The translations under genes and the position numbers were made by a program. A DNA stretch of 64,000 bases from DASZTV01 sp035547515. GTDB taxonomy: Bacteria > Actinomycetota > Actinomycetes > JAFAQI01. This document shows, piece by piece, positions 26,101 through 33,585 of the stretch. The notes beneath the pieces were generated by a model, which made no database searches, was not told where the DNA came from, and saw only the letters and a list, made by a program, of their open reading frames with translations. Numbering within the stretch: position 1 is the first letter of the stretch; every line of letters starts with the position of its first letter. The stretch is from the NCBI GenBank assembly GCA_035547515.1, contig DASZUS010000065.1, forward strand, positions 16,208 to 80,207. The letters are read 5' to 3'.

Positions 26101-26676
26101 CGTCAGCCGGTTGAGGTTGACCTGCATGGCGTCGAGCTTGCGGAGCGCCTTCTCCTTGCGCTTGCGGTGCTTGAGGACGCCGGCTGCCTCCTCGATGAAC
26201 CCGCGACGCTCCTCGGGAGTCGCCGACAGGATCGCGTCGAGCTGGCCCTGCCCGACGATCACGTGCATCTCGCGGCCGATCCCGGAGTCCGACAGCAGCT
26301 CCTGGATGTCCAGCAGGCGGCACGGAGAGCCGTTGATGGCGTACTCCGAACCGCCGTTGCGGAACATGATCCGCGACAGCGTGACCTCGGTGAAGTCGAT
26401 GGGCAGCGCCCCATCGCTGTTGTCGATCGTCAGCACGACCTCGGCGCGACCCAGCGCCGGCCGGCCCGCCGTACCGGCGAAGATGACGTCTTCCATCTTC
26501 CCGCCGCGAAGCGACTTCGCGCCCTGCTCGCCGAGCACCCAGGCGATCGCGTCGACGACGTTGGACTTGCCGGAGCCGTTCGGCCCGACGATGGCCGTCA
26601 CGCCGGGTTCGAACCGCAGCGTGGTCGACGACGCGAAGGACTTGAACCCCCGGAGGGTCAAGCTCGCAAGATGCAC
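23128..26676 (-). CDS. smc: Chromosome segregation protein SMC
   Basis: Condensin ATPase, 1182 residues. The N-terminal Walker A is GPNGSGKSNVVDAIAWVLGE (about 32), two long coiled-coil arms flank a hinge at about 500-650 (GTVAELVRVEAGYEAAVAAALG), and the C-terminal head has LSGGERSLTAIALL and VLDEVEAALDDRN. It works with ScpA/ScpB, not in this window. The start is GTG with GGGAG 8 nt upstream. The whole gene has a 1259-codon open frame on the opposite strand, which is a composition shadow. Confidence 0.97.
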   Translation of the reverse strand: MHLASLTLRGFKSFASSTTLRFEPGVTAIVGPNGSGKSNVVDAIAWVLGEQGAKSLRGGKMEDVIFAGTAGRPALGRAEVVLTIDNSDGALPIDFTEVTLSRIMFRNGGSEYAINGSPCRLLDIQELLSDSGIGREMHVIVGQGQLDAILSATPEERRGFIEEAAGVLKHRKRKEKALRKLDAMQVNLNRLTDLTAELRRQLKPLGQQAEVARRASVIQADLRDARLRILADDLTVLRGALDAEIADESALLARRAAAEAALAEASGRELALDATLGEQTPLLARAQETWYRLSSLRERMRGTASLAAERQRNSTMAVDLGTGGRDPMAWQAEIDQLKSEGKEVEEVLAADRERLAAIEAERMQLEASLTAQEQALAAARQSFADRREGRVRLQGEVAALRTRAQAAEDEIGRLSVALEAAQERAAKAAAEFAALEGEVAGLDAGEIDLDAAHETAAAALARAEETLAALQEEEHEVERQRSAAAARRDALALGLDRKDGAGTLLAAGARLAGVLGTVAELVRVEAGYEAAVAAALGVAADAVAVRSLADAAEAIALLKSEDGGRAGLLVGGAEAPPGSAIDVAAGARTALSVVAADTTLLGALSRLLDATVVVDDAEAAQRVVAANPALRAVTRDGDVFGIGWSAGGSSSTPSLLEIRAAHSEAEELLGDLSRRADQLRFALSGAIEEVAARRDDLEAAVSALHESDARLAAVAERLGQLGAAARATAGESERLVRAVEEASQARDRDLAGLSALEERLAAAEATPEEAIPDEGERDRIAELVVATRARELEARLAVRTDEERRSALAARVVALESAAEAERAARERAAELVRRRAREAVVAAAVSTVAKEALEALERSLDAAAAQRGAIEQQRTVTEGELLAVRASVRDLSAELETLTGAVHRDEVARAEQRLRIEALEAKVAEEFGVEAETLLAEYGPDVAVPPSADAPEGAVATPYDRAVQEKRWKAAERALALLGKVNPLALEEFAALEERHKFLSDQLEDLKASRRDLLLVVKEVDDRVEQVFREAYEDVAREFETVFSTLFPGGSGRLVRTDPNDWLLTGVEVEARPPGKKVKRLSLLSGGERSLTAIALLVAIFRARPSPFYVLDEVEAALDDRNLLRLVGLLTELKSTSQLIVVTHQKRTMEVANCLYGVSMRGDGITEVISQRLREPEPEPV

Positions 26677-26730
26677 CCGTGAAGCTCCCGGGGAGAGGCG
26701 GTCAGGCGGGGAAGACCGCAGGCAACGCTA

Positions 26731-26752
26731 GCCCAACAGCTGGGCAAATCAG
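26731..26752 (-). other. Short hairpin between coiled-coil gene and smc
   Basis: GCCCAACAGCTGGGC can fold into a 5-bp stem (GCCCA/TGGGC). It lies downstream of the coiled-coil gene and upstream of smc. There is no U tract, so it is at most a weak terminator. Confidence 0.3.
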
Positions 26753-26763
26753 GTGAGCGGCGG

Positions 26764-27018
26764 CTAGGTGAGCGCCGGCTCGTGGTCGCGGGACTGCTCG
26801 CCGACCGAAAGGCTCTGCTCAACCGAAAGGCTCTGCTCAACCGAGAGTCTGAGCATCTCCTCGTCCACGCGGGCGAGGGTCGTCAGCTCAGCGTTCTCGG
26901 CGCGCAGCCGGATGATCTCGTTCTCGAGATCGCGGACCCGGTCGCGCAGGCGCTTCAACTCGGCCGCCATCCGTACGTCGAGAGCAGTCCCGACGTGACC
27001 CATCAGGGCTTTCGCCAT
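26764..27018 (-). CDS. Small coiled-coil protein with hexapeptide repeats
   Basis: 84-residue protein, start ATG at 27018 with GGAGG 9 nt upstream. Residues about 18-60 form a strong heptad coiled coil (ELKRLRDRVRDLENEIIRLRA is typical of it). The C-terminus repeats the hexapeptide SVEQSL owing to an 18-bp DNA repeat, then ends with a polar tail. No membrane segment. The family is not recognised; the coiled coil and location beside smc suggest, but do not show, a structural role. Confidence 0.75.
   Translation of the reverse strand: MAKALMGHVGTALDVRMAAELKRLRDRVRDLENEIIRLRAENAELTTLARVDEEMLRLSVEQSLSVEQSLSVGEQSRDHEPALT
26805..26840. repeat. 18-bp tandem repeat, two exact copies
   Basis: The unit CCGAAAGGCTCTGCTCAA occurs at 26805-26822 and 26823-26840, with a third diverged partial copy after 26841. 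Each unit adds six in-frame residues to the coiled-coil protein, so copy-number change would not break the frame. Confidence 0.9.
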
Positions 27019-27139
27019 CCTTGCCGATCCTCCACGGTGAGGACATGTCGGATGCACCCGCTGAGCACGTTACGGCCCGGGTCGGGTCCCCCGACGATTT
27101 GAACTGACGTCGCTGTCCATATCTCGGCGCGACATATCC

Positions 27140-27168
27140 AGTGTGACGCGCCGCGATCACCCGGTCAA
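27140..27168 (-). promoter_or_regulatory. Candidate promoter of the coiled-coil gene
   Basis: TTGACC (27168-27163), a 17-nt spacer and CACACT (27145-27140) form a reasonable sigma-A promoter inside the very end of mutM. It would give a leader of about 115 nt before the ATG at 27018. Confidence 0.5.
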
Positions 27169-28046
27169 GCACGCGTTCGCCCGCTCCCGGCACGGAGCAC
27201 CGGGGGGCGCTGACAACGCGGGCACAGGTACGACGAGCGGTTCGTGAACTGCACCCGCACAATCGGGGTGCCGCACCTCGAGCAGGGCCGGCCTTCCCGC
27301 CCGTAGACCTCCAGCGAGCGTTCGAACCACCCGCTTTCGCCGTTGACCGCGACGTAGAGCGCGTCGAAGGACGTGCCGCCCGCCGTGATCGCCTCGCGCA
27401 GCACCGCGTCGACCGCGTCCAGCAGCCGGCTCACGTCGGCGGGGCGAAGCCGGTCCGTCGGCCGCTCGAAATGCATCCGGGCGCGCCACAACGACTCGTC
27501 GGCGTAGATGTTGCCGATGCCCGAGATCAGGGTCTGGTCCAGGATCGCCCGCTTGACCCCCGTGTGCCGGCGCCGGAGCGCGACGCTGAACCGCTGCGGG
27601 TCGAAGGCAGGCTCGAGCGGATCGGGCGCGACGTGAGCGAGCACCGTCGGGACGCCGTCGTCGGTCAGGCTCTCATCGGCCAGGGCCAGCCCGCCGAAGG
27701 TTCGCTGGTCACAGAAGCGCAGCTCCGGCCCTCCGTCGTCGAACCGCCAACGCGCGCGCAGATGACGGTTCGGCGGGTCGTGCGGGTCGACCGCCAGAAA
27801 CTGGCCGGACATCCCGAGGTGAGCCAGCAGGTTCGACCCGTCGTCCAGCGGCAGCCAGAGGTACTTCCCGCGCCGCTTCGCGGCCACGACCTGGCGCCCT
27901 GCCATCCGGGCGACGAAGTCGTCCGCACCGCCGGCGTGGCGGCGCAGCGTCCGGGGCCCGAAGACCTCGACCTCGGCGATCCGCCGGCCGACCACCCGCT
28001 TCTCGAGACCGGCCCGAACCGTCTCGACCTCTGGCAGCTCAGGCAC
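27165..28046 (-). CDS. mutM: Formamidopyrimidine-DNA glycosylase
   Basis: Bifunctional glycosylase/AP lyase of 293 residues that removes 8-oxoguanine. The catalytic N-terminal PELPEVE (P2, E3) is intact, the Lys region is KRRGKYLWL, the H2TH region includes SGIGNIYADE, and the C-terminal zinc finger has CSRCGTPI and CPRCQ. It overlaps the rnc end by 8 nt, as in the rnc-mutM pair of other actinobacteria. Confidence 0.96.
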   Translation of the reverse strand: MPELPEVETVRAGLEKRVVGRRIAEVEVFGPRTLRRHAGGADDFVARMAGRQVVAAKRRGKYLWLPLDDGSNLLAHLGMSGQFLAVDPHDPPNRHLRARWRFDDGGPELRFCDQRTFGGLALADESLTDDGVPTVLAHVAPDPLEPAFDPQRFSVALRRRHTGVKRAILDQTLISGIGNIYADESLWRARMHFERPTDRLRPADVSRLLDAVDAVLREAITAGGTSFDALYVAVNGESGWFERSLEVYGREGRPCSRCGTPIVRVQFTNRSSYLCPRCQRPPVLRAGSGRTRA

Positions 28047-28773
28047 TACTGGCCGGGGCCGGGTCGGCGTGCGCGCGGCCCGGTGGCGTGGCGCTCAGCG
28101 CCGTCCATGCCTGCTCGGCGGCGTTCTGCTCGGCTTCCTTCTTGCTGTTGCCGACGCCCTCACCGACCGGCGCTCCGCCGAGCAGCACAGTGGCGCGGAA
28201 CGTCTTCGCGTGGTCCGGGCCGCTCTCCTCGACGGCGTACTCCGGCGCACCGATCCCCCGCTCGGCGCCGAGCTCTTGCAGCGAGGTCTTCCAGTCCAAG
28301 CCGGCGCCGAGCCCCGCGGCACCCTCGAGCGCGGCGGCGAAAAGCCGCAGGACGAGCGCCCGGGTCGGCTCGAGGCCACGATCGAGGTAGTAGGCGCCGA
28401 TCACCGCTTCCAGCGCATCCGCGAGGATCGAAGACTTGTCACGGCCCCCGGTCGTCTCCTCGCCGCGGCCGAGCTTGAGATAGGCACCGAGGCCGATCTC
28501 GCGGCCGACTCCGGCCAGCGCGCGGGAGTTGACGACCGCGGCGCGCAGCTTCGCCAGCTGCCCCTCCGGCAGGTCGGGAAAGCGGCGGTAGAGCTCCTCG
28601 GTCACGATGATGCCGAGGACCGAGTCGCCGAGAAACTCCAGGCGCTCGTTCGTCGGCACGCCGCCGTTCTCGTAGGCGAACGACCGATGCGTGACAGACA
28701 GCTCGACCAGCGTCTGGTCGACGTCTCCGCCGAGCGTCGCGATCAGTCCCGCGACCGCTTCACCCTCAGGCAC
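28039..28773 (-). CDS. rnc: Ribonuclease III
   Basis: Double-strand RNA endonuclease, 244 residues, that processes rRNA and regulates mRNAs. The catalytic signature ERLEFLGDSVLG is at about 43-54; DKSSILADALEAVIGA follows. The C-terminal double-strand RNA-binding domain includes FRATVLLGG and GVGNSKKEAEQNAAEQAW. The start overlaps the acyl-carrier-like gene by 8 nt. Confidence 0.96.
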   Translation of the reverse strand: MPEGEAVAGLIATLGGDVDQTLVELSVTHRSFAYENGGVPTNERLEFLGDSVLGIIVTEELYRRFPDLPEGQLAKLRAAVVNSRALAGVGREIGLGAYLKLGRGEETTGGRDKSSILADALEAVIGAYYLDRGLEPTRALVLRLFAAALEGAAGLGAGLDWKTSLQELGAERGIGAPEYAVEESGPDHAKTFRATVLLGGAPVGEGVGNSKKEAEQNAAEQAWTALSATPPGRAHADPAPASSA

Positions 28774-29008
28774 TGCGCTGACTGGCCAGGTAGGCGTCGA
28801 TCTCGCCGAGCGTTCTCACCCGGCCGAGTGTTGCGTCGTCGATGTGTACGACGATGCCGTCGCGGGCGAGCTCGGCCTCGACCACGTCGGCGATCCCGAC
28901 CCGCACGAGCGAGTCCGCGTCGAGCAGGTCCAGGGTCGTGTCCGCAGCCAGCGTCGCCGGATCGACGCTGCAGACCAGCGCGACCGCGGAGCGCACCGTG
29001 CTGGACAA
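28766..29008 (-). CDS. Acyl carrier protein-like
   Basis: About 80 residues with an acyl-carrier fold. The DSL motif carrying the phosphopantetheine Ser is present in LLDADSLVRVGIADVVEAEL, preceded by a helix I region and followed by helix III. The start is uncertain: TTG 29008 is given, GTG 28996 (76 residues) is possible; neither has a clear ribosome site. It lies between rpmF and rnc, overlapping rnc by 8 nt. It could be the housekeeping ACP or a specialised carrier; the sequence around DSL is divergent. Confidence 0.72.
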   Translation of the reverse strand: MSSTVRSAVALVCSVDPATLAADTTLDLLDADSLVRVGIADVVEAELARDGIVVHIDDATLGRVRTLGEIDAYLASQRSA

Positions 29009-29028
29009 CCGAGGTGGTGTCAGCTCGG

Positions 29029-29202
29029 TCAGACGGCTACGACCTGACGGTCGTTGTAGGTGCCGCAGACCGAGCAGGCGGTGTGCGGCAGCTTCGGCTG
29101 ACGACAACGCGGGCAGCTCACGAGGGACGGCGCGCTGGCCTTCCACTGCGAGCGACGCGAGCGCGTGTTGCTGCGCGACATACGGCGCTTGGGAACGGCC
29201 AC
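29029..29202 (-). CDS. rpmF: 50S ribosomal protein L32
   Basis: 57-residue large-subunit protein, GTG start 2 nt after the yceD stop. AVPKRRMSRSNTRSRRSQW is the L32 N-terminus, and CPRCRQPKLPHTACSVCG is the four-Cys zinc site. It is not visible as a long reading frame because it lies inside a longer frame in another phase. yceD-rpmF is a universal pair. Confidence 0.95.
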   Translation of the reverse strand: MAVPKRRMSRSNTRSRRSQWKASAPSLVSCPRCRQPKLPHTACSVCGTYNDRQVVAV

Positions 29203-29204
29203 GA

Positions 29205-29756
29205 TCAGTTCTCCTCATTGTTGCTCGTCAGTCCGGACTCCTCGTCCGGCTCCTTCAAGAGTGCAAGGGCTGCCCATCTTGGGTCAACTTCGTCGTGGCC
29301 GTGATCAGGCTCCACGTCAGCCATCCGGACCCCACATGTGGGGCACAGACCCTCGCAATCAGGATCGCACAGCGGGTTCAGCGGCAGGCCGAGCACGACC
29401 GCGTCGCGCACCGCCGGCTCCAGATCGAGGATGTCGCCTTCGAGGGTGAGCGCCTCGTCGTCCTCGGGGTCGGGCTGGTAGCCGTAGAGCTCCTGAACCG
29501 GCACCCGAAGCTGGAGCTCGACCGGGTCCAGGCAGCGGCCGCACTCGGTCGACACCGCCAGCTCGACCGTCGCGGTCACGAGCACGCCGTCCATCACGGC
29601 TTCGAACCGGGCGTCGATGACCACCGGCGTACCGGCGGGGACGCTGACCAGGTCCAGGCCCCAGCCCTCCGGCGCGGCGACGTCGATCCGCTCCTCGCGC
29701 ATCGAGCCGGCCCGGCGGCCCAGCTGGCGCGTGTCGTATCGAAAGGCGGACTTCAC
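29205..29756 (-). CDS. yceD: YceD/DUF177 metal-binding protein
   Basis: 183-residue protein of the DUF177 family, linked to 23S rRNA accumulation in bacteria and plants. The Cys pair CGRC and the LCDPDCEGLCPTCG cluster look metal-binding. The GTG at 29756 is preferred to TTG 29765 because a TAGCCT hexamer (29770-29765) lies 8 nt before it. Forms a pair with rpmF downstream. Confidence 0.88.
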   Translation of the reverse strand: MKSAFRYDTRQLGRRAGSMREERIDVAAPEGWGLDLVSVPAGTPVVIDARFEAVMDGVLVTATVELAVSTECGRCLDPVELQLRVPVQELYGYQPDPEDDEALTLEGDILDLEPAVRDAVVLGLPLNPLCDPDCEGLCPTCGVRMADVEPDHGHDEVDPRWAALALLKEPDEESGLTSNNEEN

Positions 29757-29788
29757 GTCGGACAAGGCTACCGAGCGCTGGGCGCCGG

Positions 29789-29843
29789 CTGCCGGGCTAA
29801 GCGCCCGGCTCTGCCCTCTGCTGCCGGGCTAAGCGCCCGGCAG
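29789..29843 (-). terminator. Duplicated hairpins at the sepIVA 3' end
   Basis: Two direct copies of GCCGGGCTAAGCGCCCGGC, 32 nt apart (29791-29809 and 29823-29841), each form a perfect 7-bp hairpin; the second extends to 9 bp (29821-29843). The second contains the sepIVA stop codon, and the first is a downstream copy that repeats the stop. Together they probably separate sepIVA from yceD. There is no U tract. Confidence 0.7.
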
Positions 29844-30335
29844 TGGCTCCAGCTCCTCGTCCTCGTCCACGTCCGCGAGGTCTTCGAGCTCATGACGGCC
29901 GTTGATCTTGTTCCGCCCGTGCTCGACGGCGTGCAACGTGCGGGTGAGCACGATCTCGAAGTTGGCGAGCTTGCCGTCGACGTAGTCGTCGACCTCGCGC
30001 CGCATCCGATCGGACTCCGCGTTGGCGGCGGCGACCAGCCGCTCGGCCTCCCGCGTCGCTTCCTTGACCACCTCGGTCCGCGAGACCAGCCGAGCCCGCT
30101 CAGCTTCCGCCTCGGCGATGATCACGCCTGCCTCGGCGCGTCCCTCTTCGATCACCGAAGCACGGTCGCGCAGCAGGGCGCGGGACTTGCGCAGCTCCTC
30201 GGGAAGCGCTTTGCGCAGCTCCTCGATGGCCTCGAGCATCTCGTTGCGGTTGACGATGCAGGACGCCGACATCGGCATGGCACGGGCGTTCTCGATCATC
30301 GCGACGAACTCGTCGAGCTTCTCGGAGATCCCCAC
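29829..30335 (-). CDS. sepIVA: DivIVA-domain protein, SepIVA-like
   Basis: 168-residue coiled-coil protein with an N-terminal DivIVA-like segment (LDEFVAMIENARAMPMSAS) and long helices (about 35-130). Gene neighbourhood (yceD, rnc, coaD, rsmD) matches mycobacterial SepIVA, which is needed for septation. The start is GTG with GAGG about 11 nt upstream. The C-terminus is acidic (DVDEDEELEPLPGA). Function in division is inferred from synteny and fold. Confidence 0.82.
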   Translation of the reverse strand: MGISEKLDEFVAMIENARAMPMSASCIVNRNEMLEAIEELRKALPEELRKSRALLRDRASVIEEGRAEAGVIIAEAEAERARLVSRTEVVKEATREAERLVAAANAESDRMRREVDDYVDGKLANFEIVLTRTLHAVEHGRNKINGRHELEDLADVDEDEELEPLPGA

Positions 30336-30353
30336 GCTTGTTCTGCCTCGCTC

Positions 30354-30833
30354 TCAGTTTTCCGCGAGCCGCTGCTTCAAGCGACGAAGGACGGGCTCGG
30401 GTACGAGCTTCGACACGTCCCCGCCGTATGTCGCGACCTCTTTCACGAGGCTCGACGAAAGAAAACTGTAATGCGGGTCCGCCGGCATGAACAACGTGTC
30501 GACCTTCGCGAGCGAGTGGTTCATCTGGCCCATCTGCAGCTCGTAGTCGAAGTCGCTGACCGCCCGCAACCCCTTGACGATGACCTTCACGTCGTGGGCG
30601 ACGCAGAAGTCGACGAGCAGGCCGCGGAAGGTGTCCACCGACACGTTCGGCAGGTGGGCGGTCGCCTCACGGATCAGCTCGAGGCGCTCGGCGGGCTCGA
30701 ACAACCGGTTCTTCGACACGTTGACACCCACGACGACGATGATCTCGTCGAAGAGCTCACTGGCCCGGGCGATCACATCGAGATGGCCGTTGGTAATGGG
30801 ATCGAACGAGCCCGGACACACCGCCCGCCTCAT
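30354..30833 (-). CDS. coaD: Phosphopantetheine adenylyltransferase
   Basis: Fourth enzyme of coenzyme A synthesis, 159 residues. The nucleotidyltransferase motif GSFDPITNGHLDVI (with HxGH-type His) is at about 8-21, followed by KGLRAVSDFDYE and the C-terminal SFLSSSLVKEVATYGGDVS. The ATG at 30833 is within a TGATG-type 4-nt overlap with rsmD. The frame remains open upstream but is a shadow of rsmD. Confidence 0.97.
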   Translation of the reverse strand: MRRAVCPGSFDPITNGHLDVIARASELFDEIIVVVGVNVSKNRLFEPAERLELIREATAHLPNVSVDTFRGLLVDFCVAHDVKVIVKGLRAVSDFDYELQMGQMNHSLAKVDTLFMPADPHYSFLSSSLVKEVATYGGDVSKLVPEPVLRRLKQRLAEN

Positions 30834-31381
30834 GAGGCGCGACCGTACCAGAGGGTGGTATCGCCGTACTTCCGCGACCGCAACCCCACGAGTCCCTCTG
30901 GCCACACGATCGCGCCGTCGCGGGTGGCCCGCTCGACGCAGACGACCGCGTCCCGGGCAAGCCACCCGCTGACCGCCAGCACCGCCAGGACCCGGTCGAC
31001 CGGCTCGGCGTACGGCGGGTCGAGGAACACCGTCTGGTACGGCGCGGGCGTCCCGGCAAGAAACCGCTCGACCGTGCTCGCGACGACCTCTACCCGGGTG
31101 GAGGCCGGCACTGCGGCGAGGTTTCGCCGGATCACCTTGACCGCGCTCGGGTCGCGCTCGACGAGGGTGACCGCGCCCGCTCCCCGGCTCGCGGCCTCGA
31201 GTCCCACAGCCCCGGAGCCGGCGTACAGGTCGAGGAACGCCACTCCCTGCAGGCCGCCGGGCAAGGACTCGAGCGAGGAGAACAGCGCCTCACGGACCCG
31301 GTCCGAGGTGGGCCGGGTGCCGCGACCGGGTGGGGTGGCAAGCCGACGCCCACCCGCGGCCCCGCCGATGACGCGACTCAT
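30830..31381 (-). CDS. rsmD: 16S rRNA (guanine966-N2)-methyltransferase
   Basis: 183-residue SAM-dependent methyltransferase. SAM motif I is FLDLYAGSGAVGLEAASRGA, and the N6/N2-methylase tetrapeptide DPPY follows in VFLDPPYAEP. The start region RVIGGAAGGRRLATPPG is typical. Overlaps recG and coaD by 4 nt each, giving the recG-rsmD-coaD operon. Confidence 0.95.
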   Translation of the reverse strand: MSRVIGGAAGGRRLATPPGRGTRPTSDRVREALFSSLESLPGGLQGVAFLDLYAGSGAVGLEAASRGAGAVTLVERDPSAVKVIRRNLAAVPASTRVEVVASTVERFLAGTPAPYQTVFLDPPYAEPVDRVLAVLAVSGWLARDAVVCVERATRDGAIVWPEGLVGLRSRKYGDTTLWYGRAS

Positions 31382-33519
31382 GCCTTGCCGAGGTAGTCGG
31401 CGCGCTCGTCGGCCTCCAGCGCCTCGACCTCGGCGCGCAGCGCCGGATGCCGCTCGAGGGTCGGGTCGTGCGCGACGAGCTCCCCCGCATCGAGACGTGC
31501 CGTGTCGATGATCCCCTCGTCGCGCAGCAGGCGCAGCAGCTTGAGCTTCGAGCGCCGGCCCGACTGCGACTGCCCGAGGACGTCTCCCTCACGCCGCTGC
31601 TCGAGGTCGAGCCGGGCCAGCTCGAACCCGTCGGTGGTCGCCGCGACGCCGTCGAGGCGTTCCCGGGCGGGTGTCCCCGCCGCCGCGCCGGTCACCAGGA
31701 GGCAGACGCCGGGGTGCCCACCCCGGCCGATCCGGCCGCGGAGCTGGTGGAGCTGGGAGATCCCGAACCGGTCGGCATCCAGGACGATCATCATCGTGGC
31801 GTTCGGCACGTCGACGCCGACCTCGATCACCGTGGTCGCGATCAGGACGTCGACGCGGCCCGCGGCGAACCGGCGCATCACCTCGTCCTTGGCATCCGCC
31901 GGCAGGCGCCCGTGCAGCATCTCGATGGTCAGCCCGGCCAGCGGCCCGGAGGCGAGGCTCTCGGCGACCTCGGCGACCGTGGCAGTCGCGCCCCAGCCCT
32001 CCTCGGTCACCGCGTCGGAGCTCGCGGCGTCGTCGGCATCGATGCGAGGGCAGACGACGTAGACCTGGCGGCCGGCGGCGACCTCCTCGCGCGCGCGTTC
32101 CCAGACCCGGTCGAGCCAGCCGGGCTTGTCGGCGGTCGGGACGACCGTGGTGGAGATCGGCTGACGACCGGCGGGGAGCTCGCTCAGGGTCGAGGTGTCC
32201 AGGTCGCCGTAGACCGTCATCGCCACGGTGCGCGGGATCGGCGTCGCCGTCATCACCAGCACGTGCGGCGGGGTGTCGGCCTTGCTCCGCAACGCGTCGC
32301 GTTGCTCGACTCCGAACCGATGCTGCTCGTCCACGACCACCAGACCGAGGTCGAAGAACTGCACCGTGTTCTCGAGCAGAGCGTGCGTCCCGATGACGAT
32401 CCCAGCATCTCCGACCCCGATGTCGAGCAACGTCGCACGGCGCGCCGCTGCGCTCATCGATCCGGTCACCAGCGCGACCTTGGTCGCTCCCTCCGCGGCG
32501 TCGAGCTGGCCGCCCCGGCCGAGCGGCCCGAGCAGGGCATCGATCGAGCGGGCGTGCTGCTGGGCCAGCACCTCCGTCGGGGCGAGCAACGCCGCCTGCC
32601 CGCCGGAGTCGACGACCGCGAGCATCGCACGCAGCGCGACCACCGTCTTGCCGGATCCGACCTCGCCCTGAAGAAGGCGATGCATCGGCACCTGGCTGGA
32701 CAGGTCGGCGAGCAGCTGCTCGCCGACCTCGCGCTGGCCGGCAGTCAGCTCGAAGGGCAGCGTCGCGTCGAAGGCCTCCAGGAGCCCGCCGGGGCGGGGA
32801 GCGCGCGGCTTCGCCGGCTCGAGCGCTGCCAGCATGCGCCGCTGGGCGAGGACGACCTGCATGACGAACGCCTCGTCGTAGCGCAGGCGGTCCTTGGCTC
32901 GCCCGAGCTCCTGGTAGTCCGCCGGCGCGTGGATCGTCCGGAACGCATCCGCTCGGCCCATCAGCCCGCGCTGCGCCCGCAGGACGTCGGGCAGCGTCTC
33001 CGGGATGTCGATCAGCTCCAGGGCATGGCGGATCGTCCGGCGCAGGAACCAGGTCTGCAGGCCCTTGGTCGCGGGATAGATCGCGAGCAGCTTGCCGGCG
33101 GACTCGACCATCCCGTCGGCGTCCGGGTTCATGTCGGGCTGCTTGAGCTGCAGCCTGCCCCGGAAGGTCTCGACCTCGCCCGCGACGACGATCTCGTCGC
33201 CCTCGGCGAGGGTTTTCTTCAGGTACGGCCGGTTGAAGAACGTGACCACCAGCCGGCCGGTCCCGTCGGTGACGGTGATGTCGGTCTTGTACAGCTTGGG
33301 CCGCAGCTGGTAACCCTCGACCTTGACGACCCGCACCTTCAGCGTCGCCTGCTCTCCCGGGCGCAGCTTCGACAGGTCGGTGAGCTCGCCCTGCTCGAAG
33401 TAACGACGGGGGTAGTGGCGGATCAGGTCGCCGACAGTGCGGATCTCGAAGGCCTTCTCGAGCAGCGCAGCAGGCTTCTCCCCCGAGACGACGCGCACAT
33501 GCGACGACTCGTCGATCAC
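31378..33519 (-). CDS. recG: ATP-dependent DNA helicase RecG
   Basis: Branch-migrating helicase, 713 residues, that regresses stalled replication forks. The N-terminal wedge/OB domain (about 60-150, ITVTDGTGRLVVTFFNRPYL) is followed by helicase motifs I (GEVGSGKT), II (DEQH in VVVDEQHRFGVEQR), III (TATPIPRT) and VI (QLRGRIGRG). GTG start with TAAGGT 6 nt upstream. Divergent from rpmB. Confidence 0.97.
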   Translation of the reverse strand: MIDESSHVRVVSGEKPAALLEKAFEIRTVGDLIRHYPRRYFEQGELTDLSKLRPGEQATLKVRVVKVEGYQLRPKLYKTDITVTDGTGRLVVTFFNRPYLKKTLAEGDEIVVAGEVETFRGRLQLKQPDMNPDADGMVESAGKLLAIYPATKGLQTWFLRRTIRHALELIDIPETLPDVLRAQRGLMGRADAFRTIHAPADYQELGRAKDRLRYDEAFVMQVVLAQRRMLAALEPAKPRAPRPGGLLEAFDATLPFELTAGQREVGEQLLADLSSQVPMHRLLQGEVGSGKTVVALRAMLAVVDSGGQAALLAPTEVLAQQHARSIDALLGPLGRGGQLDAAEGATKVALVTGSMSAAARRATLLDIGVGDAGIVIGTHALLENTVQFFDLGLVVVDEQHRFGVEQRDALRSKADTPPHVLVMTATPIPRTVAMTVYGDLDTSTLSELPAGRQPISTTVVPTADKPGWLDRVWERAREEVAAGRQVYVVCPRIDADDAASSDAVTEEGWGATATVAEVAESLASGPLAGLTIEMLHGRLPADAKDEVMRRFAAGRVDVLIATTVIEVGVDVPNATMMIVLDADRFGISQLHQLRGRIGRGGHPGVCLLVTGAAAGTPARERLDGVAATTDGFELARLDLEQRREGDVLGQSQSGRRSKLKLLRLLRDEGIIDTARLDAGELVAHDPTLERHPALRAEVEALEADERADYLGKA

Positions 33520-33525
33520 ACCGGC

Positions 33526-33531
33526 ACCTTA
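33526..33531 (-). promoter_or_regulatory. -10 box, leaderless recG
   Basis: TAAGGT ends 6 nt before the GTG of recG, so transcription probably starts at or next to the start codon. Confidence 0.6.
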
Positions 33532-33549
33532 GGCGCGGAAACCGACGCT

Positions 33550-33579
33550 TTGAGTCCGGATCACGAGTCGGGCTAACCT
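33550..33579 (+). promoter_or_regulatory. rpmB promoter, leaderless
   Basis: TTGAGT (33550-33555), an 18-nt spacer and TAACCT (33574-33579) are followed after 6 nt by the GTG of rpmB. Both elements match sigma-A consensus well and place the transcription start at the start codon. Confidence 0.7.
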
Positions 33580-33585
33580 GTTCCC

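Noticed and set aside
22903..26682. 1259-codon open frame antisense to smc
   Set aside because: It mirrors smc exactly; in very GC-rich genes the antisense frame lacks stops. The product is low-complexity and has no domain.
27118..27139. CATATC repeats upstream of the coiled-coil gene
   Set aside because: Only two short copies with no symmetry to the promoter; not significant by eye.
31447..33576. 709-codon open frame antisense to recG
   Set aside because: Composition shadow of recG; no domain, no ribosome site.
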